Part shown: positions 37,316-49,423 of the stretch, piece after piece
Position numbering within the stretch: position 1 is the stretch's first letter
How the letters are laid out: every line of letters begins with the position of its first letter
Notes under the pieces: generated by a model
Database searches by the model: none
Told to the model about the DNA's origin: nothing
Seen by the model: the letters and a program-made list of their open reading frames with translations, nothing else
Program-made: the position numbers and the translations under genes
From: Psococerastis gibbosa
Taxonomy: Eukaryota; Arthropoda; Insecta; Psocodea; Psocidae
Direction of reading: 5' to 3'
Assembly (NCBI GenBank): GCA_963971405.1
Contig: OZ020489.1
Coordinates: 32,955,047-33,019,046 of the forward strand
DNA length: 64,000 bases

Positions 37316-38921
37316 CTCTCGAGGTAATACATGTTTGTACCTATGGCCTGCTGTCATAATTGTGCGTCATTATTAGCCAATCAGAGCGCTAGTTACATGT
37401 CTTTTCGTGTCCCTGAAGTGATAAACAGCGACTTGGAAGCAAGTCTGTGACGACTTCAAACGATTGAGATGAGTGTATTTCTTTGTTGCATTATATTGTA
37501 TATAGGCTATTAGGTAAGTTCATTTATTGGATTCAGCCTCCTACATGGTCAAATAGACCATAGCAAAAGCTTTGTGATGGTCGAAATTTTAGATTTCGAG
37601 ATTTCAACAGATTAACATATTTTGAGGCTTCAGGAACCCCAAAAAAGGTGGGTTTTCGAAAAGTCTTTGTGCAGAGTTCTGGACATCGATGGATTTTAAT
37701 GAAATTCAGCTTATGTAGGTTCACAAAAATAATTAATTTTTTTTGGGAGTATGAAATTAATTTGCATATTATAACGATAAAGATGCATTTTCGCAAGCAC
37801 AAAACTGTACTGTATGGTGCCTAGAAGTTAAAAGAAATAAAGCACTCTGTTGCTTCGATTTCAAGAAGTTTTACCCTAAGTAAAGTAAAATATTCGGACG
37901 TAGCCCTAAGTAATAAATAATGTTCCCTTTACATTTTATTTCAGCCTATCGTTAATCGCTTATAACTGTTAGTAGTTTCAAGAAAGAAGCGGGATCTGGA
38001 AACTATCAACTCGGAAAATACGTAACCTCGGAACACCCTCTTCCCCCCCCCCCCTGTTTCTCGCTTTTTGAGAATACCCCATTTCCTGGAAGAGATCGAA
38101 TTTTATTTGCAATATTTCAAAATTTATTTTCAATTGTTGGGATGGGTTATAGTGCCATTGCCGTCTGGTTTTGGTTAGACAAACAAATCTATTCAAAATT
38201 TTATATTGCACTGCAAAATTCTGCGAATTGCCAACATTTACTTCTTTATAAAATATGATTTTATATTTCTTTCGTTGTAATTTTTCAGTTGCAAATTCAT
38301 GCAAAAATAGAGACATTACATTACATTACATTTTGATGTATTATAAGACGTATTCGTGAACTATGATTCGGTTTTGTAGAACCAGGTTTCATTAATTGTG
38401 AAAACCAACGCCCTCCCTCTATTTTTGCATCATTCCTCCAATTTGTTTATTTGATTTAGGGGGGGGGGGATAAATAGAGTCAATACAATAAAGTGCATGG
38501 TAGGTTAACTGTCAGTTACCAAATTTTGATAGCAAATGACAAGAAGGCTTGCTGATGTTAGCATCTTTTCGTTTCTTTATTAGTTACTGATATTTTGTTA
38601 TTTACACTTTTAGTCTAGTACTGGATTATAGTAAATACTGGTACTGAGTAGTGAGTGAAAAAAAAATATCCAGGCAGATATGACAGAACTCCCACTCAAT
38701 CGCCAAGACGTCCTTGACTGAGGGTTTTGGATACGCTGTACCCCCCTAGGGAAAATAAAAACTGTAGTAAACATTTTGTCTCTCTTTGAACACCCCTTGA
38801 AATTTGTGAGTTGCTCTAGCTAATAATAATAAAGTCTTAATTTAAAAAAAAAACATAGATACAACGAGATAAGGGAAACACTCGTTCAACCGGGTACGAT
38901 TACATTTAGAACTAATTTAAA

Positions 38922-39028
38922 GCTGCGTCCTGACTATGCCATGTGGCCTTTTTGGGTAGTGTTTTTATGGCCAAAATACGTCCACGCTACCCAGAAAGCC
39001 ACATGGCATAGTCAGGACGAAGCTTTAC
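38922..39028. repeat. Short foldback hairpin
   Basis: GTCCTGACTATGCCATGTGG plus CCTTTTTGGGTAG on the left and CTACCCAGAAAGCC plus ACATGGCATAGTCAGGAC on the right; loop ~30 bp. Confidence 0.78.
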
Positions 39029-39504
39029 AGAGTTTCGACCAGGTTCACAAAAAATACAGGCATAATAAAATACCGCAGCGGAAATGGCCGCCCTCGTGCA
39101 TCGACCAATTGCTTCCAATGTCAATACTTTTATGTTATCTTATAACACCAATTAGAGGTACAGAGTACCCATGTAAATTTGTAGAAAGCCTCTATATGCA
39201 GGAGAAAGGATTTGGGGCAGTGGTCAGCATACTCTTCCTTTCTCTAATAAGCCTGCAATGTCCTACGGTATGCGGCGGGTGAATTTTCGCTTTTATTCAC
39301 CGGTTTTTAAATTAGTTTTTAAAACTTGGCTAATTTTTTATTGCCGTGTATTTCTTTATTTCCTTATAGACATAATCGGTAGTGGCGGTTTAACTGAAAA
39401 AAGCTTACTTGCTTAACAGAGGGTTAGTTGGACTGTTGTGTTAATAGTCATTGCAGGCTCTCACAGGCCTTGAAAAATTAGGTAGAAGCCCGTTGTTAGG
39501 GGAA

Positions 39505-39550
39505 AGGGCGACGTTTCAGGAGTGGGTGCTACTCCCATCATCAGGCTTAG
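39505..39550 (-). ncRNA. Hammerhead-like core of a different sequence family
   Basis: Minus strand: CTGATGA, stem GGGAGT/ACTCCT around loop AGCACCC, then GAAACGTCG (39511-39544). Stem II sequence is unrelated to the 8 kb and 41 kb copies while the core is the same. Cleavage and stems I/III not demonstrated. Confidence 0.4.
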
Positions 39551-40035
39551 TATTGAGAAGGATTGATGGATTGACTCATTGTTCTTATACTCCTCTCTGA
39601 ATTATTCAGTAAATCCGATACCCTTGGGGAGGGGTCCCCAAACTTTTCGTCCCTGGACCACTAGCTTTTTTTTTATGATTTTCCGTGGACCCCCATGGCT
39701 GTGATAGGAAAATCGTTAAACTCTAGGACCATGATTAAGTAGCATGTGCCTGAAATGACGTGCTATTATTTGATTAATTGTTTAGAACTGGTATCGGGTG
39801 GATTTTTTAGTTCAGTGTCAAGACTTACTGTATTATATTTCAAAAGTTCAATAACTCAGCTGTTTCATTTTCTTATGTATTTCTTACTTTGGCTCGTGGA
39901 CCACCTGATATATGTCTGTGGACCACCGGTGGACCATGGACTACAGTTTGGGAACCCCTGCCCTTAAGGATTTAAGAGTCTTACAACGGACTCCGCCCAA
40001 ATTGTTCGACTGCTATTCCTGCCGCTAATGACTAC

Positions 40036-40264
40036 AATAAATAAATAAATAAATAATAAATAAGGACTTTTTATTGTTTCTATTACTAAGCCAACCTAGC
40101 GGAGTTAGGGCTATAAAGCCCTCTCTTACACTCAACTAGGATGACCCGGGACCGCCTGCTTTACATGCCCTCCGAAGCATGGCCAGAAAATGTAGCCAGT
40201 GTGGAACTCGAACCAACAACCTTTTGGGTGAAAGTCAGAGTCCGTACCACTACGCTACATGCCC
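40036..40264 (-). mobile_element. tRNA-derived SINE with exact A and B boxes
   Basis: 229 bp flanked by TGACTAC at 40029-40035 and 40265-40271. Read on the minus strand it starts AGGGCATGTAGCGTAGTGG; TAGCGTAGTGG fits the pol III A box exactly and GGTTCGAGTTCC the B box, spaced as in a tRNA. The CACCCAAAAGGT region resembles a tRNA-Val type anticodon arm (tentative). It ends in a TTTA repeat. Confidence 0.88.
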
Positions 40265-41029
40265 TGACTACTAGCACAACAGGTTATGTAAGTCCGATTA
40301 ACCCGTTGTTAAATAATATTAGACCATTGCCATTAACCTCAGCAAAAGGTTACTCGAAATTTTTGGATGCCTGAACCTTAAATAATATTGTAGATTCCGT
40401 ACGAATTTTCAGTCTAAGCCAACGACAAGCTTCCCATGGAAAATAAGAAAAGTTAATTATTCATTATTCTGCCGTTCATTCAAAAAGTCGTAACTTGACT
40501 CTCTTTCCACAAAATTAGTTTTTTCTTCTTTCGTCTTGAAATGATTTATTGAGTGAACTCAGCACTTGTATGAATTTTTCTCCAAGTTCAACATTGTTAC
40601 TTTACCACACAAGGTATAAGTAGGATAGCTAAAACTCTAGAGAACAAGAATATTAAAAAGTTGAGTTACATTACGTTTAATTTCTAGTTCTATTTATTTA
40701 TTGGTCCAAAAACCGAAGCTCAGCATAAAGTATTAAATTTTTTAAAGTATAGGTAATCTTTAATTTAATAAGCATTTTTTGAAAATTGTGAATTACCATC
40801 CATGAAAAGATACTGTAAAAAATATGTTAAAAGAACTATTACCTATGCTCTTTATTATATCGTTAATATGGGAAAATCAATTCTGACCTTGTAGTTTAGT
40901 GGGGTAGAAAAGGGAAAATAGTTGGTAGAAAAGGGAAAATAGAGAAATAACTCAGGGTGAGGATACCTCCGCCAACCATAGAAATAGATAAAACCTCACC
41001 TAACTTACTTCCAAAGTGATAAATCAGTA

Positions 41030-41260
41030 GGATCGAGGATGATAGGTCGTGGTCATAAAAAAGCGTACTTCCAAACGTTTCGTCAACATCTGCGGTTAAC
41101 ATCTTCAGTGTTGCTGCTGAGCCTCCGAGATACAATCTAAGAAGTCTACCCAGCTCCTCTGATGATGTCGACCGCAGATGTTGACGAAACGTTTGGAAGT
41201 ACGCTTTCAGAACGACCACGGCCTATATCATCCCGGATTCTACTGATTCATCACATGACT
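41030..41260. repeat. Inverted pair of hammerhead-like core repeats
   Basis: One core on the minus strand (41076-41108) and one on the plus strand (41159-41191), facing away from a ~50 bp centre. The plus copy has the canonical CTGATGA followed by GTCGAC...GTTGAC and GAAACG. Same family as 8000-8360. Confidence 0.68.
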
Positions 41261-42858
41261 CCGGCCGTGAAATCCTTAGTAATTATATTACCTCCAAAGT
41301 TTCTTTGCCTTAGGCTATTAACTTATGAACATCTGCTGTAGTCCACCTCTTGCCACATGTTTCCTTTTTATTATTATTAATTTATGTCGCAGAACTCATT
41401 TTTTAAATTAAATAAAAATAAAAAGCAAAACTCAAAAGCAAAATAAAACAACAATTATGGTCGTTTTCGATTCCCCAAGTGCAATTACCCAACCTACGGG
41501 TTGGGTAAAGAGGAAATGTTAGAGGAACAGGTTTCCTTATGACATCATTATTCTAATAGAAAAACTGGAGTTCTATTCTTCCGTCTTACCTCAGTTTCCT
41601 ACTTTCCTTTAAGGTAAACCCAACACAGTGAATACCCCTTATATAGGTGCAGTCTATGATAGGGGAGGGAAAAAAAGTTGTTTGTATTTTTTTATGTGAT
41701 GTTATATTCTCATGGCCTCACGCTCCCCCTACTTGAAAAGCACATACTTGGATCAACTAAGATACTTGTGGTGCTTTCTAATGTTTTAAATATACCGGAT
41801 TTTAAAATTGAAGTAAATTACCCCCGGGAAGAGCTGGGGAATTTTACATGACTGGGCTATAAATGGAAAAGCTCCTCCAATTCTAGATCGACCGAATTGA
41901 GAAAATTCTAGAGTTGAACCCTAGAGACTACCTTACCTACCTATCCATGCGCTTTAACAAAGCTTTGAACATTCTAGTGCCCTACTTAATTTCATTACCT
42001 GCTTTTTTCACATTTCCTTAAGGATTTATTCATCGATTTTTGCTTTCCCATACCTAACATACATAGAAAATTTATAAACGGCTGGATTTCTGGAGTTCTT
42101 TTGTTAGCTATGGAAACTCCTCTTGAGTTTTAGCAGTATTATTGTCGGATAGCCTACAAAAAATGTGTTCACCATTTACCATCTAACCATTATTAGGGTT
42201 AGCATGAAAACAAGACTTTATAGTCTTATTGTTCGCCTTTTGTTTATTTTCAATAAAGTCGTTTTTCATTTAATTTCATTTCACCATCAGGATTCCAGCA
42301 ATGAGCAATAAGAAATTAAAGGTAAGGTGAAGATTTGAAATGTTGCACATGTAATGAAAGAAGTCATAAAATTATTCACTGGAATTCATACATACATGGA
42401 AATTTTAGGGTAATGCTTTAGTTTAATTGGATAAAACTTTCGAATAAACGCTTCGTTTCAGCTGGAAAATGAAGGATTCGTTTGAACGAGTATGGGCAAA
42501 GGTGGACATGTACTTTAAGTGGCGAAATACATGGTATTGGTTAAGGGAATGATAAAGATACACGAAACTTTATGAACCACCATTTTCGTGGGTCAAAAGG
42601 TCATTGGATATTTTTCATTCTTTGTGTCTTCCTACTGTTTTCTGCCTGCGGGAAAACAAAAATAATGTTCACGTTCATCACTCTTTGCCTTCATTCCATC
42701 GCAAAGTTGACTCATTCAGCAAAATACTCAATCGGTTTACAAAATAAAAATATAGCGATTTAGTATTTCTAAAAAATAAAACTATCTCCATTGCTTGTGT
42801 CGTTATCACATTTGTTCGGGTCTGTCCCGCCGCAACGGCAAAAGTCTCGACATTTTAG

Positions 42859-45800
42859 TCAAATTTGGGCAGTACGACAACGACTGTTGTACATATCCTG
42901 AAGCTCGTGGGATTCATTGTTTGACACTCCGGGAGGATTTTCGAGGAGAAGGGCGCAGTGTGAATTGGTGTCGGAGTCGTTCCCCGTGTCATTGGCGAAA
43001 AGCCGAGGAGCTGCCCGTATGAGCGAGGGCGCCGCGTCCGCGTGGTTGCACATCGGGGCTCCTTGCTCTTGAGGCTCGCTGAGCAGAAGAACTGGGGCGG
43101 GAGGCTCACTTTGAAGAAGCTTTATCTTTTGTACCATCTCCCGGATTTCATAGCGGAGGATACCAAGGAAGCAGAGCTTTAAAAATGCTAAAACGCAGTA
43201 ACCAAGAACACCTAAGATGTGAGCCGCGTCTCGCAGCCACTTTCTAAGTTTCTGTTCACAACCCGGCGTGTTTCTATTAAAAGCCCGTGTCGTCCCGTTC
43301 ACACCCGCACACGATTCCGCTATAAGCTTATTCGCTAAACTACGTTGTTCTCTATGGTTTTTGTTAAGTAACCTTTGTTTTATCGTCGTTGGCTTGTCTT
43401 CTATTTTCTCCTCTTCTTTAATAAAATTCTCTTCGACTTGTTCCTCCTTGAGAACACGACAGCAACTTTCTGGCACTATACCCACATCTCTGCGGAACTG
43501 AGTCCGCTTTGCGATTTCATTAAAGTCTAATGGACCAGCGACACCACAGCACTGGAGGTCCCCTTGGAGTTGGTCCCATGTTTCTGTGAACTCGGGATCC
43601 ACTCCGTACTCGGCACGGAGACGTTGCTTGAGGATGGGCTCGAGTTGGGTGTAGAGGGTGTCGAAGCGGAATATCCAGACAACTCCGAGCATGGCGTCAC
43701 CGCAGAGGAGGAAGAACAGGACGAACCAATAAGCGTTCAGCAGTCTCTCGTTGAGCTTGAGGGCTCCTATACATCCTAAGAGCTGAAGAACGCCACTTTG
43801 CATGAGGAGGGCGAGGTAAGCGTACAAGAGTGACGGATGGTGCAGCGATAACCCTGGTATTAACTTCCTGGAACAGAAAAATATTTGTTAATTGCAATTC
43901 TACATTTGTACCTAATGGCAGTAGTCACAATTTATTTGTTCGATGCCTTTATAATTTAGTGACAGAAGTGCTAATTAACGACTTCATTGCGTTTGAGGGT
44001 GGGGTGGGTGTCCATTCGTCTTTCAGATAACTTCCTTTCAGTAACAAAGAGAATATATGTGCAATATGCTCTACTTGATGACTGTATTCTATGATATAAT
44101 TACAGTTGTTTTGGGTCCCATTTATCTTCCGGCTTGTAATAATGGAGAAACGATGCGTTAGGCTACCTAGCCTATATATTTTGTCAACATTTTGTATAGT
44201 TGTAACTCGGATGACTTTTGTACCTTTTCAGATATTCGGTGAAAACTACTGAGTAATTAACGTCCTGAAAGTCAGTTTTTATAGGCAATATGGAAGAATG
44301 GTTTTTGTCAATCAATTAATCAAGTATGATGAATTAGGCTGATATAGTAAAGGTGAAGTGGAAAGTCACTGGACTGGAATATATTAAACTGATGACACTT
44401 TTCACTCCAAAAATGACCTTCACCCTTCCATGAACTGCGATAGGTCGATAACCTTGCCCACAGAAAATTCCTTATCCCTTTCCTTCGCCTCCTTTCAAGA
44501 TTGGGTGGCTCAATCTGAACGCTGTTAGCCTGATATGTTAATCCTTAAAAAAATTCTGGTTTGTTTTAAAATGATAGATAGCCCTTGTTGGGGACGAATT
44601 TAATTTTTAATTTTATCTGACCGGGCACCTGATCATTAATTGGTTACCTGCCCTAAGAAGCTGCAAACTGTGTATTTTTTCAAAAAATATCAACTACCAA
44701 TTTTTGAATTTTAATTACCAACCACAAAACTCATTACTTAGAAAATGTTTTTTAGTTCTCAAGACACGAGCAATTTTATTGCTACTATTACAGCCAATGA
44801 TTTATTGAAGCATTAAAATCATATATTATCATCACAATAGGGTAGATTTCTTGGTTTTATGGTATTTCTTCCTATACTCGTTTACCTATAGAAGCAAATA
44901 CAGAGTTTGCTCTTCACCTGCTGTTAACCGTTTATTGTGTTCCTCCATTAAAGTAACGCCAAGCTCGGCATATTTAATTCACTGCTTCAATATTTTCTTG
45001 GCAGCTATAAAAACATCGTCAAAATTCATTGAAAAACATTCAGAAACTCAGATGAGATTCCCCAGGATGCATGAAGTTGCTGGTCAGGAAGTCTTGAATG
45101 TTTTTTTGCAGGATGTGTTTTACATCACCGCTTTTTCGTTTTGGGGCAATCTTCTGGGTCTTCGATTATTAGTGAGTCTACCATATTTTTGTTACGTCTT
45201 TAACTGGAAGCTCTTCATTGAAAAATGCAAAAGACAATCCTTGCGACAAATACCACAAATGACCCAGATTTTTTTAGACAACCGCCGCTATTTTTTGTTT
45301 ATCCTTTCAAAGGCTTTCATAATTGCTCTAATTAATCGTTTCTTGGTGCTGACCGCCTGACAATGGCTTTAAACCAGTAATTCTCATAAATTAACTATGT
45401 GAAAATGTATATTTCTCTCATTCCTTTTGGTCGGCTTAAACTGGTGTTGAAATCAGAACGTTTTCAACCACTACGAAGCTTTTGCCATTGATCTAGCCCG
45501 ATGCAGTCCAGCAGGTCGCCTAAATTAAATTACTATTTCGGGAATTCCTTCCAAGTAAATGATTGTGAGATGCATCAATTCTTTGTAGTCTTGGTTGATT
45601 TCTTGGAGTAGCGCAAATAAAATTCTGTCTGCGACAGCATTTGCTTCTTTGTTTGACCTGATGTCATTCATCACTGTCTTGAAATAAGTTTGGTCAAATT
45701 TGTCCCAATTTTTTTCTGTTTGTTAACTTGAACAAGTGGTTCTCAGGACCACTAGGTGAATCGAGTGACTGATTCATTTCATCTGCTGACATAACTTCCA

Positions 45801-48800
45801 GGATGGGTTGTTGAGAAGGAAGCCCAAACCAAAAATCTCCAAAATAATACACGCTCCCAATTTTTAAGCCAGTATTTACAGCTGTAGTGTCAAAACACAA
45901 GCGTTTTACTTGATCACTCAAGTCCCATGACAATATTGTTTCGTAGAGCATTCTTCACCTTTTCGGATGCCGCAAATGCTGGTATTGGTAGTGGACGCTT
46001 CCTAAAGCATTTAAAACCGCTAAATTTCTGGTCAGACGCTCAGACCCAAGTGGCCAAATTATGATTTTTGTTAAAGTTCAAATAAAGGTACCCTTGAATT
46101 TTTCTAAAAAAAATTATTATGAAAATGAGGCTTCAAATTTAATGGTAGAGAAACACCTGGCAAGGTGCCCCGGTAACATTTCAAAAGCCGAAAAATAAGG
46201 ACAAAATGTATTTCATTCATTCATTCATTAGCAGTTTTAAATAGAGAACCAGATGAAAATTTCTGAGGATGAATGAAAACCTCTGTGAGTTTGGAGTACG
46301 TAAATTCAATAGGGAAATGGTTATCTTTACTAGTCCCTGGATAGGGGAAAGAAAAACGAAAGAAAAGCTGCAAAAGAGCAAGAAGGAAGATGAATGTGGT
46401 GTGAAGTGTTTTGGAAACAACCCGCGAGCTTAATACCAATCACTGTCTCTAACCTGTGCTCTATGATCCTTTTTCATTTTTTTTTTTTTTTTTTTTTTGC
46501 TTTCAGCACTATCCCATTTTTAAGCTCTATTTTTTCCATTTCCATAATATCTGTAAAACTCCTTGAAAATCCAGAATACATCCTCAAAATGCCGTATTCA
46601 ATATATCAAACGAATGAAACGACGCGTCTGTACTGTGCGCCTCATTCGTTGGGGATTTTAATCTCTTAAACCCTACCATTCGTCGTATATTTGAATGTTT
46701 AAAAGCCCATGAAAAACGACTAAACCTTTTATTTATTTATTTATTTATTTTGTCTCCTAGCCTGACTCGATTTTTAACCAACAAATATTTAGGTTACTTG
46801 ATAGAAACATAAGCTAAGTCTGTGTTAACATTCGGCTTGGTGTTTTTTTTTTTTCATTTTGGTAATAATGTGACCACGACATGTGAGTCAGGACATAGTA
46901 CAGACTCAGATTTTCACCCGAAAGGTTGTTCAATTCAATTCAATTATTTATTACCCACACACAAAAATACAAGTTATAGTAATTTACATCGCCTACCGCA
47001 AGGCATTGGCCCGTGTGGGGTTTAACGTTAGTTACTTTTTTAACTATCCAGCTGACATTTGCTATATTTTCTGGCCATGCTTCGGAGGGAATATGAAGCA
47101 GGCGGCCCCGGGTCTACCTAGTTGAGTATAAGAGAGGGATTTATAGCCCTAACTCCGCTAGGTTGGCTTAGTAATAGAAGTCTTTATTTATATATTTAAT
47201 TTTAATTACTGTGTTTTTTAGTATATTCTAAGGCCCCGTGCACACGGTTGAGCACCGGTGATCCGCTGATAAGTTTATAAGTTTGTCATGGGAGTAAATG
47301 GGCTGGTGATTGGTTGTTGCAAAGATAAAGCATATTTCTAAACGCACTTCAGAAGATATCTAGGTCTATGGCGTGACGAGGGGAACCCGTTAACCTGCTA
47401 CAAGCCAGCGACAAAAATCTGTTGAAGTAGACTCCGGGGTTTTGCACCAGCTCATTTGGCCCCATTGACAAATTTCTCAGCGGATCCCTGTCGTTCAAAT
47501 CGTCCGTATGTACTGGGCCTAAGGGCCTCGTAACGTCCGCTAAGTCGTTTTTTCCTATGTCCTTTTTTATTGTACTGGAAGTCACTATCATATGGTGAAG
47601 TCTGCTTGGCAATTGTATTATTCATAATGCAACACTGCAAGATGGAGTTGTCCAATAACATCGCGGGGCTGTAGAGCGTCAATATGGTGGCTGGTGGGCC
47701 TGCACAAGATAAGTACGCAATTTTGATGGTTGAATGGCCTGCACAAGCCAAGTATTGAGTATTGACCGGTATCCGCTCTGCTATGCTGCAATGTTTAAGA
47801 CTTCGTTATTTTTTACATTAATTGGTACTTATCGGTTATGTATCGCTGATAGTTGGCTTATGGTTAACGGGGGCCCCGTAAGGGATATTATAGCTCCTGC
47901 CGTTCCAGTTAATATACTGCTATATGCTGCTTTTGTCGCCCGTTTTCCCTGCACAATTGGCCACTACTACCTGCAGGCTCACTTGTTTCGCCTAGGCCAG
48001 ACTGCTTTAGGCGGGGATTCCACCGACCGACTAGGACTAAATACAAAAACGTGTCAATCAATCCAGAGCCCTAACAATGACATATCATCACTAAACTGGC
48101 TGGTACCAGATGGCGGTAATGCCAAGAGTGGGCGTTGAATTCAGTTAAGTAAGTTAATATATACTTTATTGCTTTCCAATTTATACGTAGTATAAGGAAA
48201 GCTTTGTGATGGTCCAAATTTTCGATTCCGGGTTTTCAACGGATTTACACGTTTTCAGGTCCCAGGAACCCAAAAAAGAGGTTTTTACGAAATGTCTGTC
48301 TGTCGCTCTGTCTGTCTGTCGTTCTGTCTGTGCGTCGATTTCCGGGCAAACGACACGGTCGATTTTGATGCAATTCAGCATGTAGGTTCACAAAAATCAT
48401 ACCTCGGAACAATTTTTTTTATTTGGGGGCTAACTTAACTTGGGGGGGTTTTATTCTCAAAAAAACTCCAAAAAAACGTCTAAAAAAATTATTTCACAAA
48501 AACGGCTACAACGATTTCTTTTAAATTCACGTATATTGTAGTTGTTATTAATGTTGATAAAATGCGGGGGGTCGCTTGCCCCTTGATAGTTTGCTTCTGG
48601 GGGTAAAAAAATGAAAATAACTAAATTTTCATGAAAAATTACTAAAAAATAATTTTTCTGCGAAACCTTTCTATCGATGATTTCTACTTTCAGGTATGTT
48701 TTAGGTGTTAAATTGAGTAACGAAACCGGACATGTTGCTTTCCCAGAAAAGTATTTCGTTTTGTAAAAAAAAAAATGTTTTTTTTTTTTTTTTTTTAATG

Positions 48801-49392
48801 ATAGAAAATTCACGCTCAAGCATTGCGTGCCCTGCCAGTATTGCTGTGTGGTAATGTGTTGGTCTGACCTATCTAGAATTTACCTCACCTCCAGTGACGT
48901 CAGGTGGACAATCGGAAATTTAACCATAGGAAAATTATTTACAATGAAATTACTCATTTTCTCTATGTACTAATTTTGATAAATTGGAAAGCATGTTCGA
49001 GTAAACTCGGACCGGTTCCTTCCAATAACTACAATAAAAATCGCGTTTACATATAAAAGTCTTTATTTCAGATGATAAGTAAGTAATATACTGCCTACTT
49101 GTAGATTGTACTGTCCTCACTTCATTTCCATTGTTTTTTTAATGTAGAATAAGGTTTTAAAAGTACAAAGCGAGCTGCTAGCCTTCAATATGAGTGATAG
49201 ACCCAGTTGGGGTTTTCTGTTGTTGATAGATTCTAACAGTGAGCCATGTCTCGTTAACATTTCAAAAAGGTTTTGCTTTGTGAATATTAACTGGTTCAAA
49301 TTTTCAATTCTCCGAGTGGCAGATTGTACTGTGCCTTTGAAAATTGGAGATCAATGAAAAAATGCTATTTGAATCAGGATTTTTAATGTAGG

Positions 49393-49423
<31 letters not shown>

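Larger units (their letters stand above)
31159..42858. other. 11.7 kb gene-poor region where kinase exons were expected
   Basis: Between the last glycosidase/kinase exon and the tetraspanin stop. Contains only repeats: MITE 31433, SINE tail 34548, LINE remnant 34885, dispersed repeat 37105, hairpin 38922, hammerhead-like cores at 39505 and 41030, SINE 40036. No PfkB motif (GGVGRN, DxxxGD or GAGD types) was seen on either strand by eye. Confidence 0.6.

Noticed and set aside
40141-40264. Candidate tRNA gene (A and B boxes present on the minus strand)
   Set aside because: No closing acceptor stem and repeated copies with a common non-tRNA tail show it is a SINE.
42290-42325. Exon-like block with CAG acceptor and GTAAGG donor as terminal exon of the kinase fusion
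   Set aside because: In phase it would add only six residues and a stop, with no PfkB similarity.
44851-45360. 169-codon plus-strand ORF
   Set aside because: It is antisense to a decayed hAT transposase and resembles no protein.
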